A DNA stretch of 64,000 bases from Neurospora intermedia (taxonomy: Eukaryota > Ascomycota > Sordariomycetes > Sordariales > Sordariaceae), in the NCBI GenBank assembly GCA_037102815.1, contig BTPP01000002.1, positions 3,906,001 to 3,970,000 of the forward strand. Reading direction: 5' to 3'. The stretch's first letter is position 1. Each line of letters opens with the position of its first letter. Under the pieces are notes generated by a model. It was given only the letters and a program-made list of their open reading frames with translations, ran no database searches and was not told the origin of the DNA. A program made the position numbers and the translations under genes. Positions 42,773-53,950 of this stretch are shown here, in pieces.

Positions 42773-45700
42773 CTACAACCCACTCCCAAAAACCTCATCC
42801 TTCTTTGTCTTCCGATCCCACACCACCTGTCCATCACTCCTCCTCTTGAAATACACAATACGATGCTGCGGGATGAATTCCTCATCCGTCTGCTCCGTCT
42901 TCCACATATCCAGCGCTCTCTCTTTTACTCCCAAGAACCGATCCTCGTACCCAACCACGTAATCAGAACTGTCGATGGCCGAGTCCCAGCGTAATCTGTT
43001 CATCACGTCCCCTGCCGAGCGAAGCTTCGGGCCTGGTTCCAGTCTTGGTTGTTGCGTCTCTTCTATCGGTTTCTTGTTCTTGCCCTTTTTCTTCCTCGGA
43101 GCGGTCTCGTCGAGGTCCTCAAGCAACGAAGCGTCTTCCTCCTCGTCGTCCTCAGGGTCAGAGTCTGACTCGTCTTCGCCAGGAGTGTACTCGCCTACCC
43201 AGTCGTTGCGAGTGTCGAGTTGGAGGTTGCCCAGTTCGGAGCGTTTCACTATGCTAGCGCTCATCCAGCTGCTCGAGGCGTCAAAGTACTTCTCGTCCGA
43301 TCGGATGGCTTCCTCAAAGCGTTGAAGCGCGGTTTGGATGGCGCCGAGAGCGAGTTTGAGGTCTTCTTTGCTGGTAGTGGTATCGGCGTCAAGGCCCAGG
43401 AGGTAGGAGGCTTGGTAGTCGCGGGGTCCGGTTCCTTCGGTAGCTGTCTGCTCGTCATCTTCGGCTTGTTGAGAGGCAGTGTCGGCCTCGACAAAGCGTC
43501 CAGGCCACATCCTGACATACACCCCTGGTGCCCTCCTGTGAAGATCAACAAGGAGCATCACGCACCGACTCTCCAACCAGCCCACAAACTGCGCTCCCTT
43601 CGACGACGACAGTCCCCAATACTGCACATCCACCTTGACATAGCTCTTGTACCCCGTCAAGAACTCCTCCGCACCACTTCCCTTCAAAAACTCTTTCCAG
43701 CTCTTCACTTCTCCCTTCACCAATAAGTCCCTCGCCCGCTTAAACTCCTCCTTCAGCGTCCTAACACTCCAAACACTCGCCTGCCCGCTGGTGTTTAGTC
43801 CCGGTCCAAACCACCCAAGCACAACCATCGCCTCCCTCCCCGTCCGTCTATACACCTCCTTCTCCCCTCCTTTTTCCCGCTTCTGCCTGAACCAAGGACA
43901 AACCTCATCATACACCATATCCTTCTCCCAATCAAACCGAGCATACTCCTCAAACAAACTCGTCACCAACTCCTCGACCCCAACACCACTAACACCCCCA
44001 GCCCCAAGCGCAAGAGCTTTATACACCCTCGCCAACATGACCGAGATCTGTATCCCCCCCAAATACCCAAACCGCTGGGCATACACCCCCCTACCTTTCG
44101 CCCAGCTCCTCACAGCTCTATGGGCTTGCCTGAACACTGCCAAGTCAGGCACCGTCCGCCGCAAATAATCCAGATCCCTGGCCGCTTTCAGTTTCGTCAG
44201 CGTCAGCGCTGGCAAAGACCAGACGGCGTTTCCCGGCGGGGCTGTAGATAAGATGCGAGGCCAGTGCGAGGCAATGTGTGCCGCGGGACAGTATTGCAGG
44301 TCGAATTTGATTTGGCAAAGGGAGAGTTCGAGCATGGTGCCGGTTGAGGAAGAGATGCGGCGGAGGATTTCGGGTTGGTATTCCTGGGAGTAGAGCGGGG
44401 AAGAAGCGGCGCGCCGGAGACGTTGGATGGCGAGGGAGAAGAAGGTGGTGGTGGAGAAGGGACCGATGGCTAGGACGTCGATGTCGGAGGAGGACGTGTG
44501 GACTCCGAGAGCGAAGGAACCGACAGGGGTTATGATCAGGGGCGGCTGGTTGGTTCGGGGTTGGGTCTCGGAGGTGGTAATAGTAAGGTCGGTGGTTGAT
44601 GGCTGGGGAGACTGACCCGGGGGAGGTGTGTCGAGGAGGATGGCCTTGAGGGCTTGGAAAGCTGCTTTGCGCTTGTCTGTCTCTTCCTGGGAAGGAAGGA
44701 TGTTGAGCTCGGCCATGGCCTCTTTCAGCGATCCTGCCTCGGAGAGAGGACCGTCGAGTGGTGTGACCAGCTTGATAGACGTTTCTAACGTGGTGGCACC
44801 GCTCTTGTCCTCGGCCGTGTTTTCAGTCTGCTCAGTGGTTTCCTGCTGAATAACCTTTAAAAGACACCTCACCCCCCAATGATCACTCCCATACTGCCCC
44901 ATCTCATGCCCCTCTCCCTTCTCCTGATTACTCTTGAGGAATCCAAACCGATTAAACCTCCCGATCCTCAACACCTGTTGACCCCTGACCAAAATCCGAT
45001 CATACCTCTGCGGCCGCATATTGCCTCCACTACCCACCACCTTGGCTGCGACATCATTCCTTGTCGGATCGTAGGTAGCTCCTTGCTCGCCGGAAAACAG
45101 CCTATTATCCTCCCCTTCTTCGTCCATGTTGTCCATGATGTCGTCCTCTTCTTGAGCCCATCCCTCTCCCAAAGCAGCACGCCCAACCACCCAAGCGTCT
45201 TCCATTCCTAGGCCCTCTTCCTCCTTCCACATCCTTTCGACACTATTCAGTGTCGCCATTGTTTCCCGGGAAATCTTCCCAGCTTTCACAGCTTGCTCAA
45301 CAGTCCAGCTTGAAGATGTCAGATTGAAGTCCCCGGCAACCACCCATGGATTCTGCGGAAACTTCTCCTTCAGATGTCCAATCACCCGCTGGACCTCTCC
45401 CTTCTTGGCAGCTACAGTCATGTCCGTCAGTCCATGACTCAGATGAACCGCTGCCAGCACGAGGGGCTGATCAGGATTGCTTCCGTGGATGGTAGGGAAC
45501 CGGGCAATGACAGAGCCTTTGTGCTTCCTAGCAAAAGGGAGCCAGGACCAGAAGAAGGGGTGTTTGGACAGGATGACTTGGTTGAGAAAGTTGGGGAGGG
45601 GAGATGCATCGGGTTGAGAGGGAGGGGGGTGGGAGACGTAAGGGTAGAGGTGTCGTAAGGCCTGGGATTCGAGAGATGTGTTGGAGGGGGAGAGAAGGAA

Positions 45701-46900
45701 AGAAAGGAAAGAGTCGGTGACTTCTTGAAGGAGAAGAATATCTGCTTTGGCGCTGGGAGATAGGAGGTTGCGGAGGATGAGGCGGTATCGAGCTTCTTGA
45801 TCGGTGGATGAAGAAGAGGAGTGCTCGAAATCAGCGAGGACGTTCCAGGATGCTATGCTTAGCAATTCTGGCGTCTTTGCCTCTTTTTCCTCCTTCCCAG
45901 CATCATCCCTCACCCAAACCCCCCTCTCCTCATCAAACCTCCAAGTCCTCTGCATCTCCTCCACATCCTTCTCCTCCCCTTCCCACCCCGCATCCATTTT
46001 CAAAGCCTCCTCCCAATCAACCGGACTCTCATGTATCGAACATCCCACCTCCTCCCCCAAGTTTATCGTGCCCCAAACCTTCATCTTCCCCTTACCAGGA
46101 CCATCGCTCTGATCCCTAATCAACACCCAGACCTGCTCAACCTCCCACTCCACCGTCGGCAGCAATCCCACTTTTTCCACCAGGAACTTATGCGCTGAGG
46201 ATCGGCTGTCTTCAGATTGGGCAATTGTCATGTGCGGTTTGTATTCGCCTTCAGCAGCCTGCTGGTGGTGTCCCAATTCCCCAAGTATTTCCGCTCTCAA
46301 TCTTGACAACGACGACGACGACGTGCTTGTGAGGTTGAAGGCTTCTTCATCATCACACCGATATATCGTATTATGCTTCTTCCGGCGGTGTTCAAAAACC
46401 CCCACCCCATCCAACCTCACCCTCACTTTATCCTCCTCCTCCTCAAACAGGGGCACCGGCGGCCCCCCACCTCCACCTCCTCCACCTCCTCCTCCTCCTG
46501 GGTGGCATCGTCCGAACTGCTGCTGCTTCCCATCAGGCCCCGCCCCCGCCGTCCATGCCTGCGCCCCCTCGTCATCCCACTTTATACCCCTTGCCTCGTT
46601 CCTCTTCTTCCTGCCCTCTAGAATCCCCCACGGGGCCAACTCCATTGTATCTTCCAGATTTTCTGGCTCGACAAAGGGGTAGACGAGGTTGATGTGCGGT
46701 GGCCATTTAGTGTATGCTTTGTCGTAGAGGGAGCGAAGGGCATTGATCGGGGCCCAGAGATGGGGAGGGGGGATGATGGCTAGGGCTGTGTTGTGGGATG
46801 AGAGGGGGGGTGGTGTCCAGGGAGTTCTTGATGAGGATGGTTTTGGAGCAGCAGGAGGAGGAGGAGAAGCGGGTTCTGGGGAAGGAACCGTGGACGCCAT
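42773..46900 (-). CDS. Four-domain RNA-end-processing protein: 2H phosphoesterase, EEP nuclease, PAP-type nucleotidyltransferase, MJ1316 domain
   Basis: Single exon, 1375 residues from the ATG at 46900. Four domains are visible. (1) A 2H (LigT/AKAP7-like) phosphoesterase, about 38-280, with motifs H69-I-N71 and H223-M-T225, interrupted by a Gly run at 135-146. (2) An endonuclease/exonuclease/phosphatase fold, about 345-685: N353, E393, D524/N526 and D673-H674 are all present. (3) A poly(A)-polymerase-type nucleotidyltransferase, about 785-1140: G794-S795, D806/D808 and D867, then a central helical domain with RSWAKGRGVYAQRFGYLGG. (4) A C-terminal MJ1316 (former DUF504) domain, about 1298-1375, with NRLRWD, YVVGYEDRFLG and IPQHRIVYFKRR. 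MJ1316 is known as a module proposed to recognise cyclic-phosphate RNA ends, and human LENG9 also joins it to a 2H domain. The set suggests one polypeptide that opens 2',3'-cyclic phosphates, trims and re-tails RNA ends. That combined activity is inference. No targeting signal is seen; the N-terminus is Pro-rich. Confidence 0.9.
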   Translation of the reverse strand: MASTVPSPEPASPPPPAAPKPSSSRTPWTPPPLSSHNTALAIIPPPHLWAPINALRSLYDKAYTKWPPHINLVYPFVEPENLEDTMELAPWGILEGRKKRNEARGIKWDDEGAQAWTAGAGPDGKQQQFGRCHPGGGGGGGGGGGGPPVPLFEEEEDKVRVRLDGVGVFEHRRKKHNTIYRCDDEEAFNLTSTSSSSLSRLRAEILGELGHHQQAAEGEYKPHMTIAQSEDSRSSAHKFLVEKVGLLPTVEWEVEQVWVLIRDQSDGPGKGKMKVWGTINLGEEVGCSIHESPVDWEEALKMDAGWEGEEKDVEEMQRTWRFDEERGVWVRDDAGKEEKEAKTPELLSIASWNVLADFEHSSSSSTDQEARYRLILRNLLSPSAKADILLLQEVTDSFLSFLLSPSNTSLESQALRHLYPYVSHPPPSQPDASPLPNFLNQVILSKHPFFWSWLPFARKHKGSVIARFPTIHGSNPDQPLVLAAVHLSHGLTDMTVAAKKGEVQRVIGHLKEKFPQNPWVVAGDFNLTSSSWTVEQAVKAGKISRETMATLNSVERMWKEEEGLGMEDAWVVGRAALGEGWAQEEDDIMDNMDEEGEDNRLFSGEQGATYDPTRNDVAAKVVGSGGNMRPQRYDRILVRGQQVLRIGRFNRFGFLKSNQEKGEGHEMGQYGSDHWGVRCLLKVIQQETTEQTENTAEDKSGATTLETSIKLVTPLDGPLSEAGSLKEAMAELNILPSQEETDKRKAAFQALKAILLDTPPPGQSPQPSTTDLTITTSETQPRTNQPPLIITPVGSFALGVHTSSSDIDVLAIGPFSTTTFFSLAIQRLRRAASSPLYSQEYQPEILRRISSSTGTMLELSLCQIKFDLQYCPAAHIASHWPRILSTAPPGNAVWSLPALTLTKLKAARDLDYLRRTVPDLAVFRQAHRAVRSWAKGRGVYAQRFGYLGGIQISVMLARVYKALALGAGGVSGVGVEELVTSLFEEYARFDWEKDMVYDEVCPWFRQKREKGGEKEVYRRTGREAMVVLGWFGPGLNTSGQASVWSVRTLKEEFKRARDLLVKGEVKSWKEFLKGSGAEEFLTGYKSYVKVDVQYWGLSSSKGAQFVGWLESRCVMLLVDLHRRAPGVYVRMWPGRFVEADTASQQAEDDEQTATEGTGPRDYQASYLLGLDADTTTSKEDLKLALGAIQTALQRFEEAIRSDEKYFDASSSWMSASIVKRSELGNLQLDTRNDWVGEYTPGEDESDSDPEDDEEEDASLLEDLDETAPRKKKGKNKKPIEETQQPRLEPGPKLRSAGDVMNRLRWDSAIDSSDYVVGYEDRFLGVKERALDMWKTEQTDEEFIPQHRIVYFKRRSDGQVVWDRKTKKDEVFGSGL

Positions 46901-48184
46901 AGCTTTTCTTTTTTTTTTCTTTCGAAGTCGTCGTAGGTGAGATGATTGTTGAATGATGCTTTGATGGTTTGGTTTGGTTTGGTTCGGTTTGGGTGGTTTT
47001 GATGATTGTTGTTGGCTTGCTGCAAGGAAAAAACACAACAGGGTAGACAAACAGGAAAGTAGCTGCGAATGGATCTTTTGACTTATCCCGCAAGAATACT
47101 GACCGACTGATTGACTGACCGACTAAGTGAGGGAAATGCTGTTTATAGTAACAATAAAAATAAGAAAGCACCATTTACTATACTCGTATCCCGCTCTCAG
47201 CCACACTGTTATGGCCGTTTCATGTCGTCGTTGGGCTTATGTCAAACCAATCCCCATGATTTCCCGCTGACATCAATGCTGAAGCCCCGCAATCCCTACT
47301 TACTGCCCAACCTCTCCGTGAACATCACACAACTTACCTAAGCTGAACTGTATATTCACTACTCAACACCCACTGAAATGGCTTGATCCACGCCGTTGCC
47401 GTTTCTCATTCACAATGGTTGACTCTTTCGGCATCCTTCGACTTTGGAAAAAGTTTGCAAATTGGCGAAACACAACCCATGTTAGATGGAGAAAACATCC
47501 CTGGTCACGGCTGTCAGTCAGGCCGAGTGACTCACAAGCTACATCAACATGGTTATGTCTTCCCCTGTAGGTGGGCTCATTGTCCACAATGGAAGCGACC
47601 TGGGCAAGGTCTCAGTCGGGAATGCATATATACTTACGAGGAGGCAATGGGCCTAGTCAAGTATCGTTTTCGTACCGCAACAGCTCTCATCGAAAAAGTC
47701 AAAGTAGAGCTAACAAACACAAAGGCTTCCAAAATACTATTCGATATCCATTCAGTACATAAACACATGAGCTATGTACCTCTTCGCTTCTTTACAGCGG
47801 CACAACTAGCATGCATAATAAAGCAACAACAACAACAACAACAATAACAAAAGCAACGCTGGTCCACGAACCGCCAAATCAACAAACACACCAACAAATA
47901 GACGCAAGTCTTTTGATTTTCCAAACCCCCCTCGACAGCTAAATACTATGCATATTAGATTATTCTAGACCAAAATTGATGATGTTCCCATAAGTATGTT
48001 AGAAGAAAAGTGAGAGAAAACTGATATGCCAAAAAAAAAAGCAAGGGTGCGAGCGTGAGATGCTTTCCAAAAAGTCTTGTTCAAGTTCCTTCAATAACCC
48101 ATTTCCCCCGTAAGTGTCGAGTTCGTAGTTCGTAGTTCATACGTATGAACGACATCAACGCATCACAGCAACGGCAAACAGCAA
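46901..48184. other. Intergenic region between the RNA-end-processing gene and chs-5
   Basis: It contains the leader and promoter of the gene starting at 46900 and the 3' UTR of chs-5. The frame upstream of 46900 stays open but has no ATG. A plus-strand frame at 47383-47847 has no recognisable content. A (CAA)7 tract lies at 47824-47844. Confidence 0.5.
47824..47844 (+). repeat. (CAA)7 microsatellite
   Basis: Seven CAA units followed by TAACAA, downstream of chs-5 in non-coding DNA. Confidence 0.85.
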
Positions 48185-51100
48185 CTACAGCTGGCCTGAC
48201 AAGAGGGCTTCGGTAGCTATTTGACCATCGAGTTAGCCATCATTCCTCACAAGAGTTGATCAATCGGGGAAAGACAAAAATACATACCACTGTTAATGTA
48301 AGCCCTCTTCAAGTCCAGTGGGACGCCAAACCTCCTCTCAAGTTCCTGCTTGATTCCCTTCTTGGTAACTGTCATCAAGTCCGCCGTCCTCAAGATCTCG
48401 CGAATCTCCGCCAACAGCGCGTCATCGCTCGGCAGACCCGCCATGTTGGTCATCTCCAGCTCCTGCTGAGAGGGAGTACGGCCCATAAACTGAGACCCGC
48501 TGAACTGGGAATGGCGATTACCGGCCATCAACATGTCGGAGTTAGCGAAAGACATACGACTACCGTTGTTAACGGGCAGATGTGTCTTATCGCTGTAACC
48601 TCCGAGAGGGAAGCCGGTGGTCGAACCAGGGCGGCTAGCGTAGTTGTACCCGCCGCCATACTCGGACATGGCAACGTTGTAGGGGTTCTTGGTGGCGTAT
48701 GAGAAGCCCGAGATTTCGGAGCGGATATCGTCGTTGTTGCCACCGTGAGAGGTCTGAGCTTCCCAGAGCTCAGCTTGGTACTCCTCCCACTTCTTCTTGG
48801 GGATGCTGGCGGGGTCGAACTTGCCCTCGTCCGAGATGACGATCTTCTGACCCGCTTCGCCAGCAACGACACGAGTGTTACCCCAGTTGAAGTCGTCCAT
48901 GTGCCAGAAGGAGTAGAGAGGAAGGGCGAAACTGAAGACAGGAACGGCGATAACGTAGAGAACCATCCAACCAATCATTTCCCACTTGCGACGCAGAGTG
49001 AAGATGATAGCTTGCAAACCGTAAATCGCACCAAGGAGAAGGAAGGCTGTCATGGGCACGACAGTCGCATTACGCGCCACCAAGACGATCAAGTAGACAA
49101 TGTAGGCAATGGTGACGGGCTGAACAACCGTAGACAGCAAGTCGACAAACACGATGAATCTCATGCTGAAGCAGCAGAAACCGCAAAGCTGGTTCAACGG
49201 GATGAGTTCGATCAAGTTGTGCACCGTAGAGTTGATCCAACGACGGCGTTGGGACAGGAAAACTTCCCACGTATCAGGAGCAATAGTCCAGGCGTGGGCG
49301 GCGAAGATGTACTTGGTCTTGTAGGCCGAGTGGAACTTGAGAAGCAGTGTTGTCAGGTAACGATCCTCACCAAGGTGAAGAAGGTTCTTCATGTGCAGAG
49401 TGTCAACACGAATAGTGGAATAAGCCTCAACGACCTCGCGACTGACGAACAGTGGCTTTCCAGAGTCGGCAGCGCGAATGCGGTACATGGAGAAACAGCC
49501 GGGAAGACAGGTGACGGAACCGAAGAGCGACTCGAAGGCCTTGGACAAATTGTGCGAGATGTAGTACTCGTACACTTGGATCATGGTAACAAAGGAGGCC
49601 TTGGCGTTGGTCAGAGCAGTCTCGCCGCAGACAGCGATAAGACGGGTATCCTCCAAGAAGGCAGCAACGAAGCGCGTCGCCGAGTCGGGCGCCACCACAG
49701 TGTCGGCATCAATTTGCAGCATGTACTCGTAGAAGGTTGGATTCACGCCAATGATGTTGCGGATCTGATGGTACATTTCCAACTCGAGCGGGCTCATGGG
49801 GAGGTTGTAATGGACGCGGTTCAGGAAGCGCATCATGACCATCTGAGAGTCACGCTTGCCACGGTTACCGGGACGAGAGACCTCAGAAGGCTTGCCAACC
49901 TTGACAATCACCATGAAGGGAACGATGTGGCCCTGCACCTCGTAAAGACCCGAGTAGACCTTGCCCATGTTGTGCTGCTTTTGGCCTTCACCGAGCGACT
50001 CGAAGCTGAGAGGCTCAGGATCAACCGTCTCGGAAACGCCTAGAATATCAAGTACAATGCGAGGAGTAGGCCTATCGTTACCCTGACCAATGATCATACC
50101 GTCACAGACAATAATAAGAAGCTTGCGCTTATCATCGTACTGCATGCGGGCGGCGGAATCGATGGCACGGCGCAGTGAGTCTTCGTCCTCAGTATAAGCC
50201 GGGACCATGCACATGATGAACTTGTCGAGGTTCTCTGGCATGTTCTTCTGGCCGAATTGCAGGGCAGCGAAGAACTTGAAGATGATGACAGTTGCCAAAA
50301 GAATCGAGATGGCCAAGACGAGATACGTGGAGAACTGACAGCGGGTCGAGTTACGAGTGTCGACGTCGCCAACATAGAAGAGGTTATCCAGACAGAGCTT
50401 CATATCTGCCTTCATGTTCACGTCGAGATCCAAGGCCTCCCACAGCTTACTGACATCCTCGCCGGCCCTTTGGGTGAAAAGATCAACGACAAGTGGATCC
50501 ATGAAGTTGACTGCATTGGGATCCGTAGGCTCGGGTTTCCCAGGAGCAGCGCGTTGGTGACGTCCGCCCTTGATGTACTGACTCATGTCATAAACACGGC
50601 CTTCGAGGATAGCGATCGATTGTGACTTGCCAGCGAGCTTCTTGACGTAAGGCGGCGAGTAACCAACATTGCCAACCTTGTAGCCATTGCCCTTGAGGAA
50701 GATCATCTGCTCCGCAAACCAGTCAGGACGACTGTCGTTGGTGAAGGCACGGAAATCATGGAAATGCGCGTTCTTGTCCTGGCTGCTGATAACAGCGGCC
50801 GCGTTGGTGATGTTGTCTGACTTGTAGTCGAGAGTGACCGTGTCCGCAATCGTGCCTTTCACACCGCGGCACAAAGCCGAAACCTGGACGGGGAAGAGGC
50901 CCGAAATGTCAAGACCAGCGTACTGTGTGAATGACTTTGAATCCAGGCGAGGATAGTGGCGTGGCGCGAAGTCACCGATGTCGAAAACCTGACCACGAAT
51001 AGCCGCATAGGCAGGGTTCTTGCCCTTGCCGTCGTAGCTGGACAGCTCCGCAGGACTGTAAACGTGCTGCTTGGGGCAGATCAACATGGGGAAAACAACA

Positions 51101-53950
51101 ATGAAGAAAGCGGCAAGCAAGCAGAAGAACCAGATGATGAAGTTGATGGCCACTTTTTCTCTCCAAGCCATGCGGACGTCCTTGCGCGGCATCTTGCCGA
51201 GGATGCGAATGGCAAAATCGGGAATGAACCAAGTCAAACAATAGGTCAAGAAGACCCAGCGCTTACGGCTAGGCTTGTCCTTGTACACCTCAACCTCGGC
51301 CATATCCTTTTCATTGGCCTTTTCCGCCATCTGTTCACGGGTCTCGAATGTCTTGAACATGTCGCCCGCGCCGATAGCAGTGCCGGCCTCTGATCGTGCA
51401 TCCACGTCGTTGCTTCCAAAGTAGCCGGCCTTCTTGTCGTTGTACATCTGCGGTGTAGAGCTCGTCGAGGGCATCAGGCGCTCCTTTGGATCGCTGAAAG
51501 GATCTGGTGTAGAACCATTATCTGATGGCAACCCCCCGTAACGGCCCGAGGTCGAAGTGTTCTCTCCAAGCTGTGCCAGTTCCATCCAGCATCGCTCGCT
51601 CAAGAAGACACCAGTAGCGCCGATGGCGACCTCGTTGCTTGGCCATCTCTTGTCCTCGACAACCATCTCGACCTTTTCGCGTTCAGTTCCAACCAAAATG
51701 GTGTCGGCATCTGCCAAGCCCAGGAACTCACCAAACGGCAGGAACAAACTAAAATCAGCGGCGCGCAGGCGCTGGCTGATCTCGGCAATCCCGAACGTCT
51801 GGACCTGCGCCCTGACGCACTTGCTATCAAACTGGTTCGCAATACGCCGGTCGTTGGGCTTGAGACAGAAGACGAAATAGCAATTTGTCCCTTGCGCAGT
51901 TAAGGCTGTCTTGACGTTTTCTAGCGCAGAGAGGAACTGAGCCGCGGCGCCTTGTTCCGATCCCTTGCTAGACTTCCTGCTGGGCTCTCCCGACTCGCTG
52001 ACCTCGTCGATCGCGATATCCGGCTCTGCCTTCTCTCCCCGTAGGCGACGACCTGGAGCGGGGCGTCCTCGCTTCGATAGAACACTGGGTGTGCGCATCG
52101 GCTTAGAGCTGACTGAGGCTTGCATCACCGTGGTCTTCTCTTTCGGGTGGACAACCGTATGAAGAGCCTCTTGGCCGAAGAGGCGGATGACAAAGTTGCT
52201 CTTGCTGGAGTTGATGAGGTTCATGAGGTCACCAGAAATAACCTCACCATTCTCCTCTACCAAGCCCTTGATAGGGTAGTCGACCTCACCAGCGAAGTGC
52301 TTGACCGTGAATGTCGCGGCGGTGTTCTCGGTAAAGAAGTTGCTGCCAGGCAACTTTGCAGTTGCCGAGCCAACCTCGATAGCGGGGTTCTTGCCCTCAA
52401 AACGCTTGCGCAGACTCTCGAGAAGTTGCATATCAGTGCGATGACGGCGCGTCTGGTCATCCAAGATGCTAAGAAGACCATTTCCAGGCTTCAGCAATCC
52501 CTTCACGGCATCCGAATTATCGAAGTAGCTCGTCGCGGGGACAGTAACCTCCTCCAGCTCGAGCAGCTCGGCCTTGCGGTCGAAGAAGGTCTGCAGAGTC
52601 AAGTTGTACATGGACTCGGCAGCAGCATTGTTGAGCAGCTGATCGAGGGTCGAGCCTGTAGAAGACTGCTGCTGGAAGCCGGGGAAATCGATAATGGAAA
52701 CAGTGTTGGAGATGGCATCCTCAGCGGCGCACAGCTTCTGGTTGATGTTCTCGATAATGTAAGCGACGAGTAGCGAGTACAAGGTCCGCGCCAACTCATC
52801 GGCGTTCTCACGAGCACCCGCGGGATCCAACATAACCGTGACCCTTTCCTTGTGGATCATCTTGGTCTTGTAACCCAACGTTGTCTGGAGGTCCTGGACG
52901 CCAACACCGAGGAAAGCAGCGACAATGGCCAAAACATCCTTGTTCTTGACGGCAGTAACCATCTGGCCGCCCTCATGGGAGAAGCCACCACTGTCATCGC
53001 CAGTAGCGGAAGTGCTCGATGTTGTCTCGAATTCGAGCTGGCCAATATGGAGGATGGCGGCCAAAATCTGGCAGATCTCGGCAATCTCGGTCCTGGGAAA
53101 CTCGAGCTTCCTCAAGGCCGTCTTGAAAAGCTGAAATCCCTCGGCGTCGTTGATGCCAACCTTGAGTTGCGTGGGGTGACCCAGATACTTCCACCGCTTA
53201 CCCCCTGTGGTACCTTCCTCAAATCCCAAATGGGCCTTTTCCGCGGGACTTGTACCAGCCAGGAGGTAGTACAGCACGTGGAAGTTGCGTTCTCCCGTTG
53301 GCACAGCCGCTATCCTGCTCCTTTCCAGACGATGATCCAACAACTTGGCACCGATGAGCTGTGGGCTGGTGGTAGATGCTGTGTCGTATTGCAACTCGAA
53401 AAAGAGACCGGCCTTGGAGGCCGTCGGCGTTGTGGCTGTCTTGGTGGTAGTAAGCGTGTCAAAGACATATGCGGCCAGGGACACCTTGTTGGAAAGGGGA
53501 GTTGAAGACTTGTTGAGGAGTGCCGTCAGGACGTGCGCACGAATGGTCGTCTTTCCCGAGCCCGATTCACCCCTATTGTCTCAGCCGTCAGTAACGAGGT
53601 CACGCCGCAAGGTATGACAAAAGCAAAAAGACAACAACATACAAGAAGAGCACGGCCTGGTTCTCTGACCGATGACCGAGACGGATGTAGGCCCTCTCGG
53701 CCATGTCCTCGGCACCGCCCATGGCGGAAGACTCTCGCGTGCCATCTCCTTTCGTAGAGCTAGTGTATGTGTTGATGGAAACGAGTGCGTGGGATGAAAG
53801 TCGGGAAATCGGTAGCGAGACGTGGAATCGACTGGCCAGGTGAGCCGTCAAGTGTGTGTCCGACTGAAGATGGGTTGGCAGCGAAGGTAACGAAGGTTGG
53901 GTATGGGCCCCTCCACCCGTCCCCCCTACGGGAGGAAGGTTGAGCGCCAT
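48185..53950 (-). CDS. chs-5: Class V chitin synthase with N-terminal myosin motor domain
   Basis: Three exons, 53950-53643, 53572-48288 and 48216-48185, give 1874 residues. Introns are 70 nt (GTATGT..TAG) and 71 nt (GTATGT, CTAAC, TAG); the last exon is only 32 nt. A class V/VII tail ends the protein in place of an unspliced stop at 48247. The myosin-like motor (about 1-780) has an intact P-loop, GESGSGKT at 104-111, directly after the first splice junction. Two membrane segments near 865-910 and a cytochrome-b5-like domain near 940-1010 follow. The chitin synthase core (about 1240-1680) carries GEDRYL near 1504 and QRRRW near 1544, the catalytic signature of family GT2 chitin synthases, then more membrane helices. 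A DEK-C-like domain occupies about the last 60 residues. The enzyme makes chitin at hyphal tips and septa from UDP-GlcNAc; the motor links it to the actin cytoskeleton. It is divergent from the class VII gene at 59805, as in other moulds. Confidence 0.95.

Noticed and set aside
46901-47050. 50-residue N-terminal extension of the RNA-end-processing protein
   Set aside because: The open frame continues but has no ATG; it is Lys/Gln/Pro low-complexity and most likely leader sequence.
48745-50043. 432-codon plus-strand open frame across chs-5
   Set aside because: It lies wholly antisense to the conserved chitin synthase core; its composition mirrors the coding strand and it has no family match.
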